64,000 bases of DNA from WJMT01 sp964456985 (GTDB taxonomy: Bacteria > Acidobacteriota > Aminicenantia > Aminicenantales > Aminicenantaceae). Under the pieces are notes generated by a model, which saw only the letters and a list, made by a program, of their open reading frames with translations, made no database searches and had not been told where the DNA came from. Position 1 is the first letter of the stretch; each line of letters begins with the position of its first letter. The stretch spans positions 1-64,000 of the forward strand of contig CAYWDH010000008.1 of NCBI GenBank assembly GCA_964456985.1, written 5' to 3'. Below, piece after piece: positions 7,803 through 16,318 of this stretch. Made by a program: the position numbers and the translations under genes.

Positions 7803-8690
7803 ATGAAAAAAATAACCCGGAGGGATTTTTTGCGCGCCGCTGCCGCCGTTCCCCTTACCGGAGCTTTGAGTCATGGTCGAAAACCTTTTGTGTTTGCGGA
7901 TGAGAGTCAAAAATCACGTGTGGTTCTTATAAGAGATGAGAATGCCCTTGTTGGCTTTAAAAAAGCTGATCCTGAGGTGATCCAGGATATGCTGGATAAA
8001 GCTGTTAGGACTTTACTGGATAAGGATAATGTCCGGGATGCCTGGGAGATGCTGATAAAACCGGATGACATTGTGGGTATTAAGAGCAATTCGTGGCACT
8101 ATTTACCTACTCCAGAAGAGCTTGTGGAAGCCATTAAGATAAGACTCATGGATGCAGGCGTGAAACAGGAAAACATTGGAGTGGACGATAGGGGAGTCCG
8201 GAGGAATCCCATTTTCCAGAATGCTACGGCTCTTATCAATGCCCGTCCGGCCCGAACGCATTACTGGGCAGGAATCGGCTCCTGCATTAAGAATTATATT
8301 ATGTTCGTACCCAGAGCCTCAGATTACCACAGAGATTCCTGTGCTAACCTGGCCACAATCTGGAAGGATTATAATCTTGCGGAAAAGACAAAGCTCAACA
8401 TCCTGGTGATGCTCACGCCTCTTTTTCATTCTGTGGGCCCGCACAATTATAATGACGAATACATCTGGGATTACAAAGGATTGATTGTCAGCCAGGACCC
8501 TGTGGCTGCGGACTCTGTGGGATTAAGGATCATAGAAGCCAAACGCATGGAATATTTCGGGAAGAAAGTGGCTTTTGAGACCCCGGCCAAACACATCAGA
8601 ATGGCTGAGACCAAACATGGGTTGGGCGTGGCTGATCCCTCTAAGATCGAATTGATCAAACTGGGCTGGAAAGAGGGAATTCTTATCTAA
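7803..8690 (+). CDS. Tat-exported DUF362 domain protein
   Basis: Protein of 295 aa with a twin-arginine signal (TRRDFLRAAAAVPLTGAL, about residues 5-22), so it is exported folded, probably with a cofactor. The mature part is a DUF362-type domain: DIVGIKSNSWHYLPTPEELVEAI (DUF362 proteins share a KxN motif), a region around NYNDEYIWDYKGLIVSQDPVAADS, and a C-terminal GLGVADPSKIEL segment. DUF362 proteins often carry ferredoxin clusters, but no CxxCxxC is present here. The reaction is unknown. AGGAGG lies eight bases before ATG 7803. It is preceded by the palindromic repeat and followed by the symporter gene after 134 bases. Confidence 0.8.
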   Translation: MKKITRRDFLRAAAAVPLTGALSHGRKPFVFADESQKSRVVLIRDENALVGFKKADPEVIQDMLDKAVRTLLDKDNVRDAWEMLIKPDDIVGIKSNSWHYLPTPEELVEAIKIRLMDAGVKQENIGVDDRGVRRNPIFQNATALINARPARTHYWAGIGSCIKNYIMFVPRASDYHRDSCANLATIWKDYNLAEKTKLNILVMLTPLFHSVGPHNYNDEYIWDYKGLIVSQDPVAADSVGLRIIEAKRMEYFGKKVAFETPAKHIRMAETKHGLGVADPSKIELIKLGWKEGILI

Positions 8691-8824
8691 TATTTCTTAT
8701 TTTTTTTGGCATTTAATAATAAAAAAGGTAAAATACTATCTCTTTGAGAACAGAATTGAAGCGCACTTCCTGTTAAGCTCTTTTTTGTTTTTTACAGATA
8801 ATTTATATATATGTAGGAGGTAAA

Positions 8825-10573
8825 ATGGGACTGCACTCAATCGATCTGTTGATTGTTCTCTTTTATTTCTTTATTTTATTCGGGATTGTATGGTGGGTGA
8901 TCAAGCAAAAGCAGGAAACCTCAACGGATTATTTTCTAGCTGGCCGTCATCTGGGATGGTTCATCATCGGAGCTTCCATATTTTCTTCGAACATAGGCTC
9001 AGAGCATCTGGTAGGGCTTGCGGGTTCCGGCGCTACGGACGGAGTGGCTATGGCTCATTACGAACTTCACGCATGGTGCCTTTTGGTTTTGGGCTGGGTG
9101 ATGGTCCCTTTTTACATGCGTTCCAAAGTCTTCACAATGCCAGAGTTTCTGGAAAGACGCTTCTCTCCTGCGGCGCGCACGGTGCTTTCGGGGATTTCGC
9201 TTGTGGCCTATGTGCTGACTAAAATAGCTGTGGGTATTTTTGCGGGAGGGATTGTTTTTAGTGTGCTTCTGCCCGATATCAGTTTTATGGGAATGGATAG
9301 TTTTTGGATCGGCTCCATACTGGTCATTGTGCTGACCGGCCTTTACACCATACTCGGCGGACTGCGGGCTGTGGCATATACAGAAGCTCTGCAGACAATA
9401 GTGCTTATATTCGGGTCCATACTGGTCACTATTTTTGGATTAAAGGCACTGGGAGGATGGGGGCAGCTGCGTGCCATATGCGGTTCTGAAATGTTCAATC
9501 TCTGGAGACCTCTCGTGCCTGCCGGAGTCCAGGGGACCTGGGCGCCAATTAAAGAAGCCGGCCGTATGGCATGGTATTTTAATGACGGTTATCCTTGGCT
9601 GGGAATGCTGTTCTGTGCCCCAATCATTGGTTTATGGTATTGGTGTACGGATCAGTACATTGTCCAGCGCGCTCTGGGAGCAAGGAATGAGAAGGAGGCT
9701 CGGCGCGGTTCCATCTGTGCGTCTTTCTTTAAACTTCTGCCTGTTTTCATTTTTATCATACCCGGAATGATCTGTTTTGCTCTGGCAAAAAGCGGACAGG
9801 TTGAAGTGATACAGCAGACTCTGTTCAATGGCCAGGGGCAACTGCTTATTGACCAATCTCAAAAAGCCTTCCCGCTTTTAGTCGCCACCATCTTACCCAT
9901 AGGCATACGCGGCATTGTGGTGGCAGGCCTTCTGGCCGCTTTAATGAGCTCACTGGCAGGTGTGTTCAATGCCTCTTCCACGCTGTTTACCATGGATTTC
10001 TACTCGAGACTCAAACCCAAAGCGTCACAAAAACAACTGGTTTGGGTCGGCCGGATCGCAACATCTGTCATGGTTTTGATCGGACTGCTCTGGATCCCGG
10101 TCATAAGCGGCGGAAAGGGCTTGTATGATTATCTGCAGACCGTCCAGGGTTATCTGGCGCCGCCGATTTTTGTGGTCTTCTTTTTTGGAGTGTTTAACAA
10201 AAAGCTCAACAGCAAAGGATGTTTGGCGGCTTTGGTTACCGGTTTTGTCCTGGGATTGGGACGCTTGGCTATTGACACTCCGGTTTCGCTGATTGAGAGT
10301 TTTTCCTATCAGAAAGGGTCATTCTTATGGATCATAAATAACATATTCTTCCAGTATTACAGCGTATTGATATTTATTGTATGCGCTGTGGTCATGGTTG
10401 TTGTCAGCCGAATGACCGGTGGGTCCAAAAAGGACTTGAGTGGATTGACCTATAAAACACTCTCTGACGAACACCGCAGAGAGTCCAGGGCAAGCTGGAA
10501 TGCTCGCGATGTGATTGCTTCTGTGACGGTTCTGGTACTTATTATTGCCGCTTACTTATACTTCACAGGATAA
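8825..10573 (+). CDS. Sodium:solute symporter (SSS family, SGLT-like)
   Basis: Integral inner-membrane transporter of 582 aa with about 13-14 hydrophobic helices. It uses the sodium gradient to import a small organic solute. SSS features include TSTDYFLAGR after the first helix, FSSNIGSEHLVGLAGSGA in the next helices, GGLRAVAYTEALQ and ALMSSLAGVFNASSTLFTMDFY. The overall pattern is closest to bacterial SGLT-type sugar carriers, but the substrate cannot be read from the sequence. A strong AGGAGG site precedes ATG 8825. The 134 bases upstream are AT-rich and contain a run of eight T near 8700 that may end the preceding unit. The gene stands alone. Confidence 0.9.
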   Translation: MGLHSIDLLIVLFYFFILFGIVWWVIKQKQETSTDYFLAGRHLGWFIIGASIFSSNIGSEHLVGLAGSGATDGVAMAHYELHAWCLLVLGWVMVPFYMRSKVFTMPEFLERRFSPAARTVLSGISLVAYVLTKIAVGIFAGGIVFSVLLPDISFMGMDSFWIGSILVIVLTGLYTILGGLRAVAYTEALQTIVLIFGSILVTIFGLKALGGWGQLRAICGSEMFNLWRPLVPAGVQGTWAPIKEAGRMAWYFNDGYPWLGMLFCAPIIGLWYWCTDQYIVQRALGARNEKEARRGSICASFFKLLPVFIFIIPGMICFALAKSGQVEVIQQTLFNGQGQLLIDQSQKAFPLLVATILPIGIRGIVVAGLLAALMSSLAGVFNASSTLFTMDFYSRLKPKASQKQLVWVGRIATSVMVLIGLLWIPVISGGKGLYDYLQTVQGYLAPPIFVVFFFGVFNKKLNSKGCLAALVTGFVLGLGRLAIDTPVSLIESFSYQKGSFLWIINNIFFQYYSVLIFIVCAVVMVVVSRMTGGSKKDLSGLTYKTLSDEHRRESRASWNARDVIASVTVLVLIIAAYLYFTG

Positions 10574-10655
10574 CCAGTATCACATTCATGCGCACCGAAG
10601 GCTAAATCTTTAATGTCGCTTCAGCCAAACCTGAATTTCATAATGCTTATATTAT

Positions 10656-10695
10656 CTCGACTCGTGAATAACTCAGGTTCACTTGGGTTATTCAT
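10656..10695. repeat. Palindromic repeat sharing 17 bp with the window start
   Basis: CTCGACTCGTGAATAAC (10656-10672) is the reverse complement of 18-34. GTGAATAAC (10664-10672) pairs with GTTATTCAT (10687-10695) across a 14-base loop, apart from one G-T pair. It lies in the 177-base gap between the symporter and yggS. Besides this hairpin the gap shows no gene. Confidence 0.5.
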
Positions 10696-10750
10696 AGGCT
10701 GGTTTGCATTTTGACTTCATATTGAATAAAGTAGGGGGCAGGGTTCACTT

Positions 10751-11401
10751 ATGATCAAGGAAAAGGTAAAAAAAATACTGGATGAACTTCCTGAGGGAGT
10801 GGAGCTTGTGGCAGCGGCAAAGACAAGAACTCCCGATGAAATCAAACAGGCGGTTGATGCTGGGGTTAAGATCATAGGAGAAAATTACGTGCAGGAAGCA
10901 CAGGAAGCTTTTAATGCTATAGGGAACAGAGCAAGATGGCATTTTATAGGCCATCTTCAGAGAAATAAAGTCAAAGATGCAGTGAAAATATTTGATATGA
11001 TCGAGACCGTGGATTCATGGAGACAAGCACAAGAAATTGACAAAAGAGTATCCAGGGATGATAAGGTGATGCCGGTACTCATAGAGGTGAACAGCGGCCG
11101 GGAGGAGCAGAAGTTCGGTGTTTTGCCTGAGGATGTGGAAACATTAGCCAGGGAGATAGCTGTGCTGCCGCATTTGAGGCTCCAGGGTCTCATGACCATG
11201 GGCCCTATGGTGGGTGATCCTGAGAACGCCAGACCTTATTTTGTTGAGACCCGCAGAGTCTTCGAGAGTCTCAAGAAGCTCTCTATTCCCGGAGTGGAGA
11301 TGAAATATCTTTCCATGGGGATGACCAATTCCTATAAGATAGCGATCGAGGAAGGAGCGAATATCGTGCGGATAGGAACCAGGATTTTCGGACCCCGCTG
11401 A
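10751..11401 (+). CDS. YggS-family pyridoxal phosphate homeostasis protein
   Basis: PLP-binding TIM-barrel protein of 216 aa with no known catalytic activity; the YggS/PLPBP family buffers pyridoxal phosphate and affects amino-acid balance. The PLP lysine is in LVAAAKTRTPDEI (K24). Further family segments are GENYVQEA, WHFIGHLQRNK, LIEVNSGRE, GLMTMGPM, LSMGMTNSYKIAIEEGANIVRIGTRIFG. ATG 10751 follows GGGGGCAGGG. It begins a rightward run with the next two genes (spacings 39 and 9 bases). Confidence 0.93.
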   Translation: MIKEKVKKILDELPEGVELVAAAKTRTPDEIKQAVDAGVKIIGENYVQEAQEAFNAIGNRARWHFIGHLQRNKVKDAVKIFDMIETVDSWRQAQEIDKRVSRDDKVMPVLIEVNSGREEQKFGVLPEDVETLAREIAVLPHLRLQGLMTMGPMVGDPENARPYFVETRRVFESLKKLSIPGVEMKYLSMGMTNSYKIAIEEGANIVRIGTRIFGPR

Positions 11402-11440
11402 ACCCACATAAAGTAAATAACCTGAATAGGACAGGAAAAA

Positions 11441-12145
11441 ATGAATAGAGAAGAACAACTGGTGAGAGAAAAAGGTCCTCTTTTAAGAGAAAGAAAAGGA
11501 GGGGCTGTGAATCTGATACTGGCTTCTTTGATGATTGAAGCCGGACGGATGATTGATGAGGGATTTCAAATAGCAGACATTGAGGAAGCGGCTCAGAAAG
11601 CGTTCGGTATCAGCAAGGGGTTCCTTAAGCAAATGGATGAAAAAGGCATTCCGGAATCCATAAATTTTTTGCTTTTTCTGGAAGATAAAAAAGAAGAGGA
11701 TAAGGGCTTGCATGACATTTATGATAATTTTTTCACTCTTCCGGTCAGCTTTATGGAAAAACTGGAAGAGCACAAGATCGCGCGGAATAAGTCGTCAGCA
11801 AACTGGCATAAAAAACATGAGCTAAGAAAAAAAAGCAATGATTTCTTGCTCATTGATATGCTTAAAAACAGATTCAGAGCCGTGTCTTTCATGGTCTCTT
11901 CAGAGCTTGTGGAGTCAGGCATATCAGATATTGAAAGCATAGAGAGCATGTGCCGGGACACATTGAACTGGGACAAAGGCCCTTTTTCCATGATGGATGA
12001 GATAGGTATAAGAGAAGCCATGGATATGGTTAAGGAAAAGATGGAGCTTTCCCACCGCAGAGAGATCAATTTCTACATTCCAAGTCTTTTGATAACACAG
12101 GTCCAAAAGAATAGATCCTGGATAGAGAAAGGATCGAAAAAATAG
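11441..12145 (+). CDS. 3-hydroxyacyl-CoA dehydrogenase C-terminal-domain-only protein (tentative)
   Basis: A 234-aa helical protein that appears to contain two copies of the 3HCDH C-terminal dimerisation domain. The first is about residues 25-85 (NLILASLMIEAGRMIDEGF); the second is about 143-215 (NRFRAVSFMVSSELVESG, then GPFSMMDEIGI). In normal enzymes one NAD-binding Rossmann domain precedes these; no GxGxxG motif is present here. It could be a partner or scaffold of a separate dehydrogenase, or a repurposed fold. The assignment rests on the pattern asn-hydrophobic helix, acidic turn and GPF-D-IG, and is moderate. It shares a strand with yggS and dgt. Confidence 0.5.
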   Translation: MNREEQLVREKGPLLRERKGGAVNLILASLMIEAGRMIDEGFQIADIEEAAQKAFGISKGFLKQMDEKGIPESINFLLFLEDKKEEDKGLHDIYDNFFTLPVSFMEKLEEHKIARNKSSANWHKKHELRKKSNDFLLIDMLKNRFRAVSFMVSSELVESGISDIESIESMCRDTLNWDKGPFSMMDEIGIREAMDMVKEKMELSHRREINFYIPSLLITQVQKNRSWIEKGSKK

Positions 12146-12154
12146 GACTAAAAA

Positions 12155-13192
12155 ATGGCCGTAACCATAAGAGAGAAGCTGGAGCAGCTTGAAAGAGAGA
12201 TCCTTTCCGAAAAAGCCTGTTTGAGTTCGAACACCCGAGGCCGTGAAAGAAAGGAACAGCTTCACAGCCTGAGGACCGAGTTCCAGAGAGACAGGGATCG
12301 GATCATTCACTGTAAGTCTTTCAGGCGGCTCAAGCACAAAACACAGGTTTTCATCGCCCCTTACGGCGACCACTACCGGACACGCCTCACCCATACGCTG
12401 GAAGTATCACAGATCGCCCGGACCATTGCCAAGGCACTGCGGCTCAATGAAGACCTGACCGAAGCCATTGCTCTGGGACATGACCTGGGGCACACACCCT
12501 TCGGCCATGCCGGAGAACAGGCGCTGAAAAAGCTCTCTCCCCGAAGATTCTCCCATTACACCCAGAGCCTGCGGGTAGTGGAAAAACTGGAATATGACGG
12601 AAAGGGTCTGAACCTGACTTTTGAAGTGAGAGACGGCATTTTGAAACATTCCAAAGGCAGGGGGAAGATATTTGATGTGGATAAAGAAGAGCTTCCCATG
12701 ACCCTGGAAGGCCAGGTGGTAAGGATTTCGGACCTTATCGCTTATGTTAATCACGACATCGATGACGCTTTAAGAGCGGGTGTTATCAAAGAACAGGATA
12801 TTCCTTCACATCTGGTGCGCTCTCTGGGAAGACGGCACGCCAAAAGAATCGATAAGATGGTCTGGGATGTCATTGATTCGACGTTCAGAGGGGGATTGAT
12901 CAATATTTCGTTAAGTGAGAACATGAATCAGTCGATTGTGGCTTTGAGAGATTTTCTCTACGAAAAGGTCTATTTCAGTGAGAAAAATCTCGTTCAGTAT
13001 AGAAAAGTGGAAAAGATCCTTACGGACCTTTATGAATACATACTGGCTCACCCGGAAGATTATGTGAAGCCCTATCCGGAAGAAGACATGCCCGAGGTCA
13101 GAGTGATCGACACGATTGCCGGTATGACAGACTTTTACGCGCTCAATCTTTATGACAAGTTGTTCCTGCCCAATCACAGAACCAGGTTTTGA
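12155..13192 (+). CDS. dGTPase-like dNTP triphosphohydrolase (HD domain)
   Basis: Cytoplasmic enzyme of 345 aa that hydrolyses deoxynucleoside triphosphates to nucleoside plus triphosphate, helping to balance dNTP pools. The N-terminal RDRDRIIHCKSFRRLKHKTQVF and the HD metal site (H80, HD at 109-110, later NHDIDDAL) are typical of the short deoxyguanosinetriphosphate triphosphohydrolase-like group. ALGHDLGHTPFGHAGE is the signature. The length fits this subgroup rather than E. coli Dgt (about 505 aa). It begins nine bases after the preceding gene, so it is probably co-transcribed. Confidence 0.92.
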   Translation: MAVTIREKLEQLEREILSEKACLSSNTRGRERKEQLHSLRTEFQRDRDRIIHCKSFRRLKHKTQVFIAPYGDHYRTRLTHTLEVSQIARTIAKALRLNEDLTEAIALGHDLGHTPFGHAGEQALKKLSPRRFSHYTQSLRVVEKLEYDGKGLNLTFEVRDGILKHSKGRGKIFDVDKEELPMTLEGQVVRISDLIAYVNHDIDDALRAGVIKEQDIPSHLVRSLGRRHAKRIDKMVWDVIDSTFRGGLINISLSENMNQSIVALRDFLYEKVYFSEKNLVQYRKVEKILTDLYEYILAHPEDYVKPYPEEDMPEVRVIDTIAGMTDFYALNLYDKLFLPNHRTRF

Positions 13193-13199
13193 TAATGTG

Positions 13200-13220
13200 A
13201 AAAAGGAACGGTTCTTTTTT
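13200..13220. terminator. Possible bidirectional terminator
   Basis: AAAAAGGA pairs with TTCTTTTTT across an ACGG loop. It sits between the convergent dNTPase gene and the lipoprotein gene, with T-rich sequence on the right and A-rich on the left, so it could serve both. The stem is GC-poor. Confidence 0.35.
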
Positions 13221-13222
13221 CC

Positions 13223-13795
13223 TTATTTCTGAATTTCGTAATCGATTTTGTTGATAATCTCTTTGGTGGAAGCGTCTTTGATATAAATGGAGAGAATGTA
13301 AGAGGAACCGGAAGCTCCCTTGGTTTTGTTTTTTACAGTATGGGCATTGACTTTATAAACATGTCCGGGCTGGACCACAAAAGAGAGCTCAGACTCTCCG
13401 CGCATGAGAACAGTCTGGGAGGAGATGTCTACAGTCTGGTTGGGGTGGAAACCGCGTTCAGCTGTATGGAATGACTTGCCTTTAATGACGATAGTGTGAT
13501 GACCTGGAAGAAGCTCTATGTATGTAAAATTGCCCTGATAATGGGTCTGTGCCTTTAACTGAGGGATTGAAAAACTGTCGATGGAATCTAGCACCAGATT
13601 GCTTGATGCACAAAAGAGATATCCCACTGAGTCTTTAGACCGAACAGGGCCTGCATAAGTTTTCAGATTGTTACTGCGCATGGTAGTGGCTATGTTATGG
13701 TGAGAGCATGATGTCAGAATGAAACAGAGAACGCAGACCAGATAAAATAGGGAAAAAGGTTGTTCTTTTGATACTTTATTTACAGAGGAGATCAT
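13223..13795 (-). CDS. Hypothetical lipoprotein
   Basis: Protein of 190 aa with a signal peptide ending in the lipobox ILTSC (about residues 26-30), so a lipid-anchored envelope protein. The mature part is rich in beta strands; it includes FTYIELLPGHHTIVIKG and ELSFVVQPGHVYKV, which resemble the PEGA/carboxypeptidase-like pattern in which a strand carries a surface-exposed value (GxHTI...V). No catalytic motif is seen. The function is unknown. Confidence 0.6.
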   Translation of the reverse strand: MISSVNKVSKEQPFSLFYLVCVLCFILTSCSHHNIATTMRSNNLKTYAGPVRSKDSVGYLFCASSNLVLDSIDSFSIPQLKAQTHYQGNFTYIELLPGHHTIVIKGKSFHTAERGFHPNQTVDISSQTVLMRGESELSFVVQPGHVYKVNAHTVKNKTKGASGSSYILSIYIKDASTKEIINKIDYEIQK

Positions 13796-13870
13796 TTAAA
13801 GCGCCCTATTAAAAGTATGACAAAAAGCGCCTCTTGTCAAAAAAAGTATCAAAGTGATCTTTTCTCTATT

Positions 13871-15442
13871 CTAAGAATGAGTCTCTTTAATCCTGGAAAG
13901 CACCCAGATTTTGTACCTGTTCCCCTTATCTTTTATCCTCACCTTTGGTGCTTTAAGAGTAAAAAAAGGCGTTTTAATGGTCACTCCGCTGAATATCTCA
14001 TCCGATTCCTTTGTTTGATAGTCAAGGGAAACAGGCTCTTTTCTCCCGGCCCAGTCGTTGTCTGTGTATTTAATATAGAAAAGCTGATCGATGACAGCGG
14101 GAAAATCTTTTGATTCAAAGGAGATCTCATCCACTTTAAAAGATCCCAATCCGTTAGGGTACATATAGATCAGCCCCAACTTGTGTTTGTTCTTCTCTTC
14201 GTCGATACGCGAGGATATGAATTCATATACTTCCTTGAAGCTAATGATGTACGATTTTCCTTCCCTCGTTTTGTAATCCATATAAGCCGCATCTCTTTCC
14301 CGGATGACCTTGTCCACCCTGGATTTTATTTCCGGGAGGTTGTAAAGGGTGTCAAATCTTTCTTCTCTTTTTACGAGATCCTCTTCGGAGAGGGGGAGCC
14401 TTTTTCCGAGTTCCTCATCCAGATAGTGCGCTTCCTTAGCAAAAGGATTCTGCCAGCCGGGGAAATGCCTCTGGAGCAGAAGGGCTTGATAGCAGCCGTA
14501 ATCATAACATTTCATCTTGGGACTATAGATTTCTGTGATAGATTTTTCCATCCTTTCCGTGTATTTGGTCAAAAGAGCATCCACATCCTTGAAAGCGCTG
14601 TAATAAGGGTCGTCTTCCGAACTTAATTCCGGGGTGAAGCCTTTTTCAATGGTTTGAAGGGCTTTTACCTCGGAATAGACGGCTGTGCCTTCCCTGAGGT
14701 CATCGCTGGATTCCTGCTTCTGCTGCATGTCGGTCATGCTTTTTCTTTTCAGTTCCCGGGCCGCAAGAAAGTCTTTGATATATTCTCTGGCTTTTTCCGG
14801 TTCTTCTTCCTCATAGGCTTTTTTTAGTGCCAGTCCCTCAATCTCGGAATACTGGGCATAATGCGCATCAGGATTGTAGTTCAGGTTGCCAAATCCTATT
14901 TGAACATGATCCTCCTGAAAGCAATGAAAAAGCTCATGAACATAGAGGATTATTTGTTCTTCTGAACGGTAAGGTTCTGCTTCTTCTCCTTTTTCCGGTT
15001 CACGCCTTCTCAGATTAATGCTCACGGTCGAGATCCTCTTTCCGTCCTGGGTCGTCCCGTAAGGCACGATGCCCCCTCCTCCTGAGAGAGGCTCTTCTAA
15101 TTCCATTGAAGTCATTTTCTTTGTATCCGCATATACATCCTTTCCGCCTATTTTAATTCCATCCAGGAGAGTGAAATCTTCAGGAGGATTGGGATGGCCG
15201 ACCAGGATGCGCAGTCTGTTTTCAAATTCGAACAAAAAGGGAAAATCTTTGTAATTGGTCCAGCCCGGCCAGATCTCCTCCGAGACAATGTCAAGAACGT
15301 GATAGGTTTCTCCCAAACGTTCGATTGTCGTCTTTACAGCCTCGGGCATTTTAAAGGCTTGTTCCTGCTGAGCTGGTATTCCTGTGTGTAAAACAAACAA
15401 AACAGATACTGTTACGAGTGTGAGTCTTTTTGTTTTCATCAT
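13871..15442 (-). CDS. Secreted HExxH putative metallopeptidase
   Basis: A 523-aa protein with a signal peptide (about residues 1-24, ending IPAQQ). HELFH at 169-173 matches the zinc-binding HExxH motif, and the glutamates in SEIEGLAL (about 200-202) lie roughly 30 residues later, where a gluzincin third ligand is expected. No named peptidase family is recognised; the remainder is mixed alpha/beta with an acidic, lysine-rich middle and a beta-rich C-terminus. Its ATG directly follows the TAG of the upstream gene, so the two are translationally coupled. Activity is inferred from the motif only. Confidence 0.6.
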   Translation of the reverse strand: MMKTKRLTLVTVSVLFVLHTGIPAQQEQAFKMPEAVKTTIERLGETYHVLDIVSEEIWPGWTNYKDFPFLFEFENRLRILVGHPNPPEDFTLLDGIKIGGKDVYADTKKMTSMELEEPLSGGGGIVPYGTTQDGKRISTVSINLRRREPEKGEEAEPYRSEEQIILYVHELFHCFQEDHVQIGFGNLNYNPDAHYAQYSEIEGLALKKAYEEEEPEKAREYIKDFLAARELKRKSMTDMQQKQESSDDLREGTAVYSEVKALQTIEKGFTPELSSEDDPYYSAFKDVDALLTKYTERMEKSITEIYSPKMKCYDYGCYQALLLQRHFPGWQNPFAKEAHYLDEELGKRLPLSEEDLVKREERFDTLYNLPEIKSRVDKVIRERDAAYMDYKTREGKSYIISFKEVYEFISSRIDEEKNKHKLGLIYMYPNGLGSFKVDEISFESKDFPAVIDQLFYIKYTDNDWAGRKEPVSLDYQTKESDEIFSGVTIKTPFFTLKAPKVRIKDKGNRYKIWVLSRIKETHS

Positions 15443-16147
15443 CTATCTCTCCAATTTTTTATAACCTTCAGGAAGATCGTATATTCCGGCAGGAGCGTCT
15501 TCTTCCTCCAGCATCAGAACCTGGATTGTATATGATATGGTCGGGGAGATAGCCCTTTCTATGATTTCCTCACGATAAGCAGGAAAACCGGATGGGTGCT
15601 CCTTCATAAGGTCATACAGTTTGGCCCTCTGAGGGTCGTCTTTAAGCTGTTCCATCATATAGCTGCGGAATTCTTTGCCTCCTGCCACATGTTCATCAAC
15701 ACAGATCCAGTATTTGGATACGATCTCGGAGAAATCAGCGTCTCCCTCCGCAAGAAAACATCGGCACTGAAAGCTGTTGATCTCTTTTTCTTCTCCCGTA
15801 TCCGTTAACTCCCAGTCATACTTTGGATCGTAAAACTGGCCGGCCGTATGAATGTCCTCTTTTTCTTCAGGGACAGCTCTGATCTCCTCGAGCTTATACT
15901 CGTGGTATGCTTTTCTGTCCGGATAAAGGAACCACATCACCCCCAGGTCTTCCCGGGTGATGGTGATCCTGTTCTGGACCTTGCTGTATGATTTGTTTTC
16001 AGTGAGCCAGAGTTCATATGCGTATTTGGTCTCAAAGTCCATATAAAGCCTGTTTCCCTGTGTCTTGACATGAACATCGGCAAAGAGAACGCCTGACAAA
16101 TGAAGCACAAAGGACATCACCAGCAGACACAAAATCGTTTTTTTCAT
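15443..16147 (-). CDS. Hypothetical secreted protein (DUF4412-like)
   Basis: Protein of 234 aa with a signal peptide (residues 1-23, cleavage near LFADV). The body alternates beta strands: LYMDFETKY, then a segment ending in a YPDRKAYHEY turn. This arrangement recalls DUF4412 proteins, which report metal- or lipid-dependent states in name only; function is not known. Two cysteines (QCRC) are near residues 128-130 and a third in WICVDEH. It is the first gene of a two-gene leftward unit with the HExxH protein. Confidence 0.5.
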   Translation of the reverse strand: MKKTILCLLVMSFVLHLSGVLFADVHVKTQGNRLYMDFETKYAYELWLTENKSYSKVQNRITITREDLGVMWFLYPDRKAYHEYKLEEIRAVPEEKEDIHTAGQFYDPKYDWELTDTGEEKEINSFQCRCFLAEGDADFSEIVSKYWICVDEHVAGGKEFRSYMMEQLKDDPQRAKLYDLMKEHPSGFPAYREEIIERAISPTISYTIQVLMLEEEDAPAGIYDLPEGYKKLER

Positions 16148-16242
16148 AGGCCCTCCTTTTTGGTCTTTATATTCCTTTTTGATTTTACCACTTTAAAATA
16201 TTATAGGGAATTTATCCAGTCAATAAGAAAAAGAAAAACCTA

Positions 16243-16294
16243 TTGACAAGTTTCCAAAACGCGAGTAAATTAATGTATATCGCAATTTACTCGC
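16243..16294 (+). promoter_or_regulatory. Promoter with palindromic operator for the AAA/DUF4143 gene
   Basis: TTGACA (16243-16248), 17 bases, then TAAATT (16266-16271). A perfect 11-bp inverted repeat, GCGAGTAAATT (16261-16271) and AATTTACTCGC (16284-16294), lies over the -10 box and start point, and AATTTAC recurs again at 16298-16304. A dimeric repressor bound here would block RNA polymerase. No separate regulator gene is adjacent, so the controlling protein is unknown; autoregulation by the ATPase is a guess. Confidence 0.65.
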
Positions 16295-16318
16295 TTGTAA
16301 TTTACGATGGAGATAAAA

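Noticed and set aside
13817..15391. Several plus-strand open frames across the HExxH gene (for example 14183-14626)
   Set aside because: They are shadows of the minus-strand coding sequence, without start sites or protein patterns.
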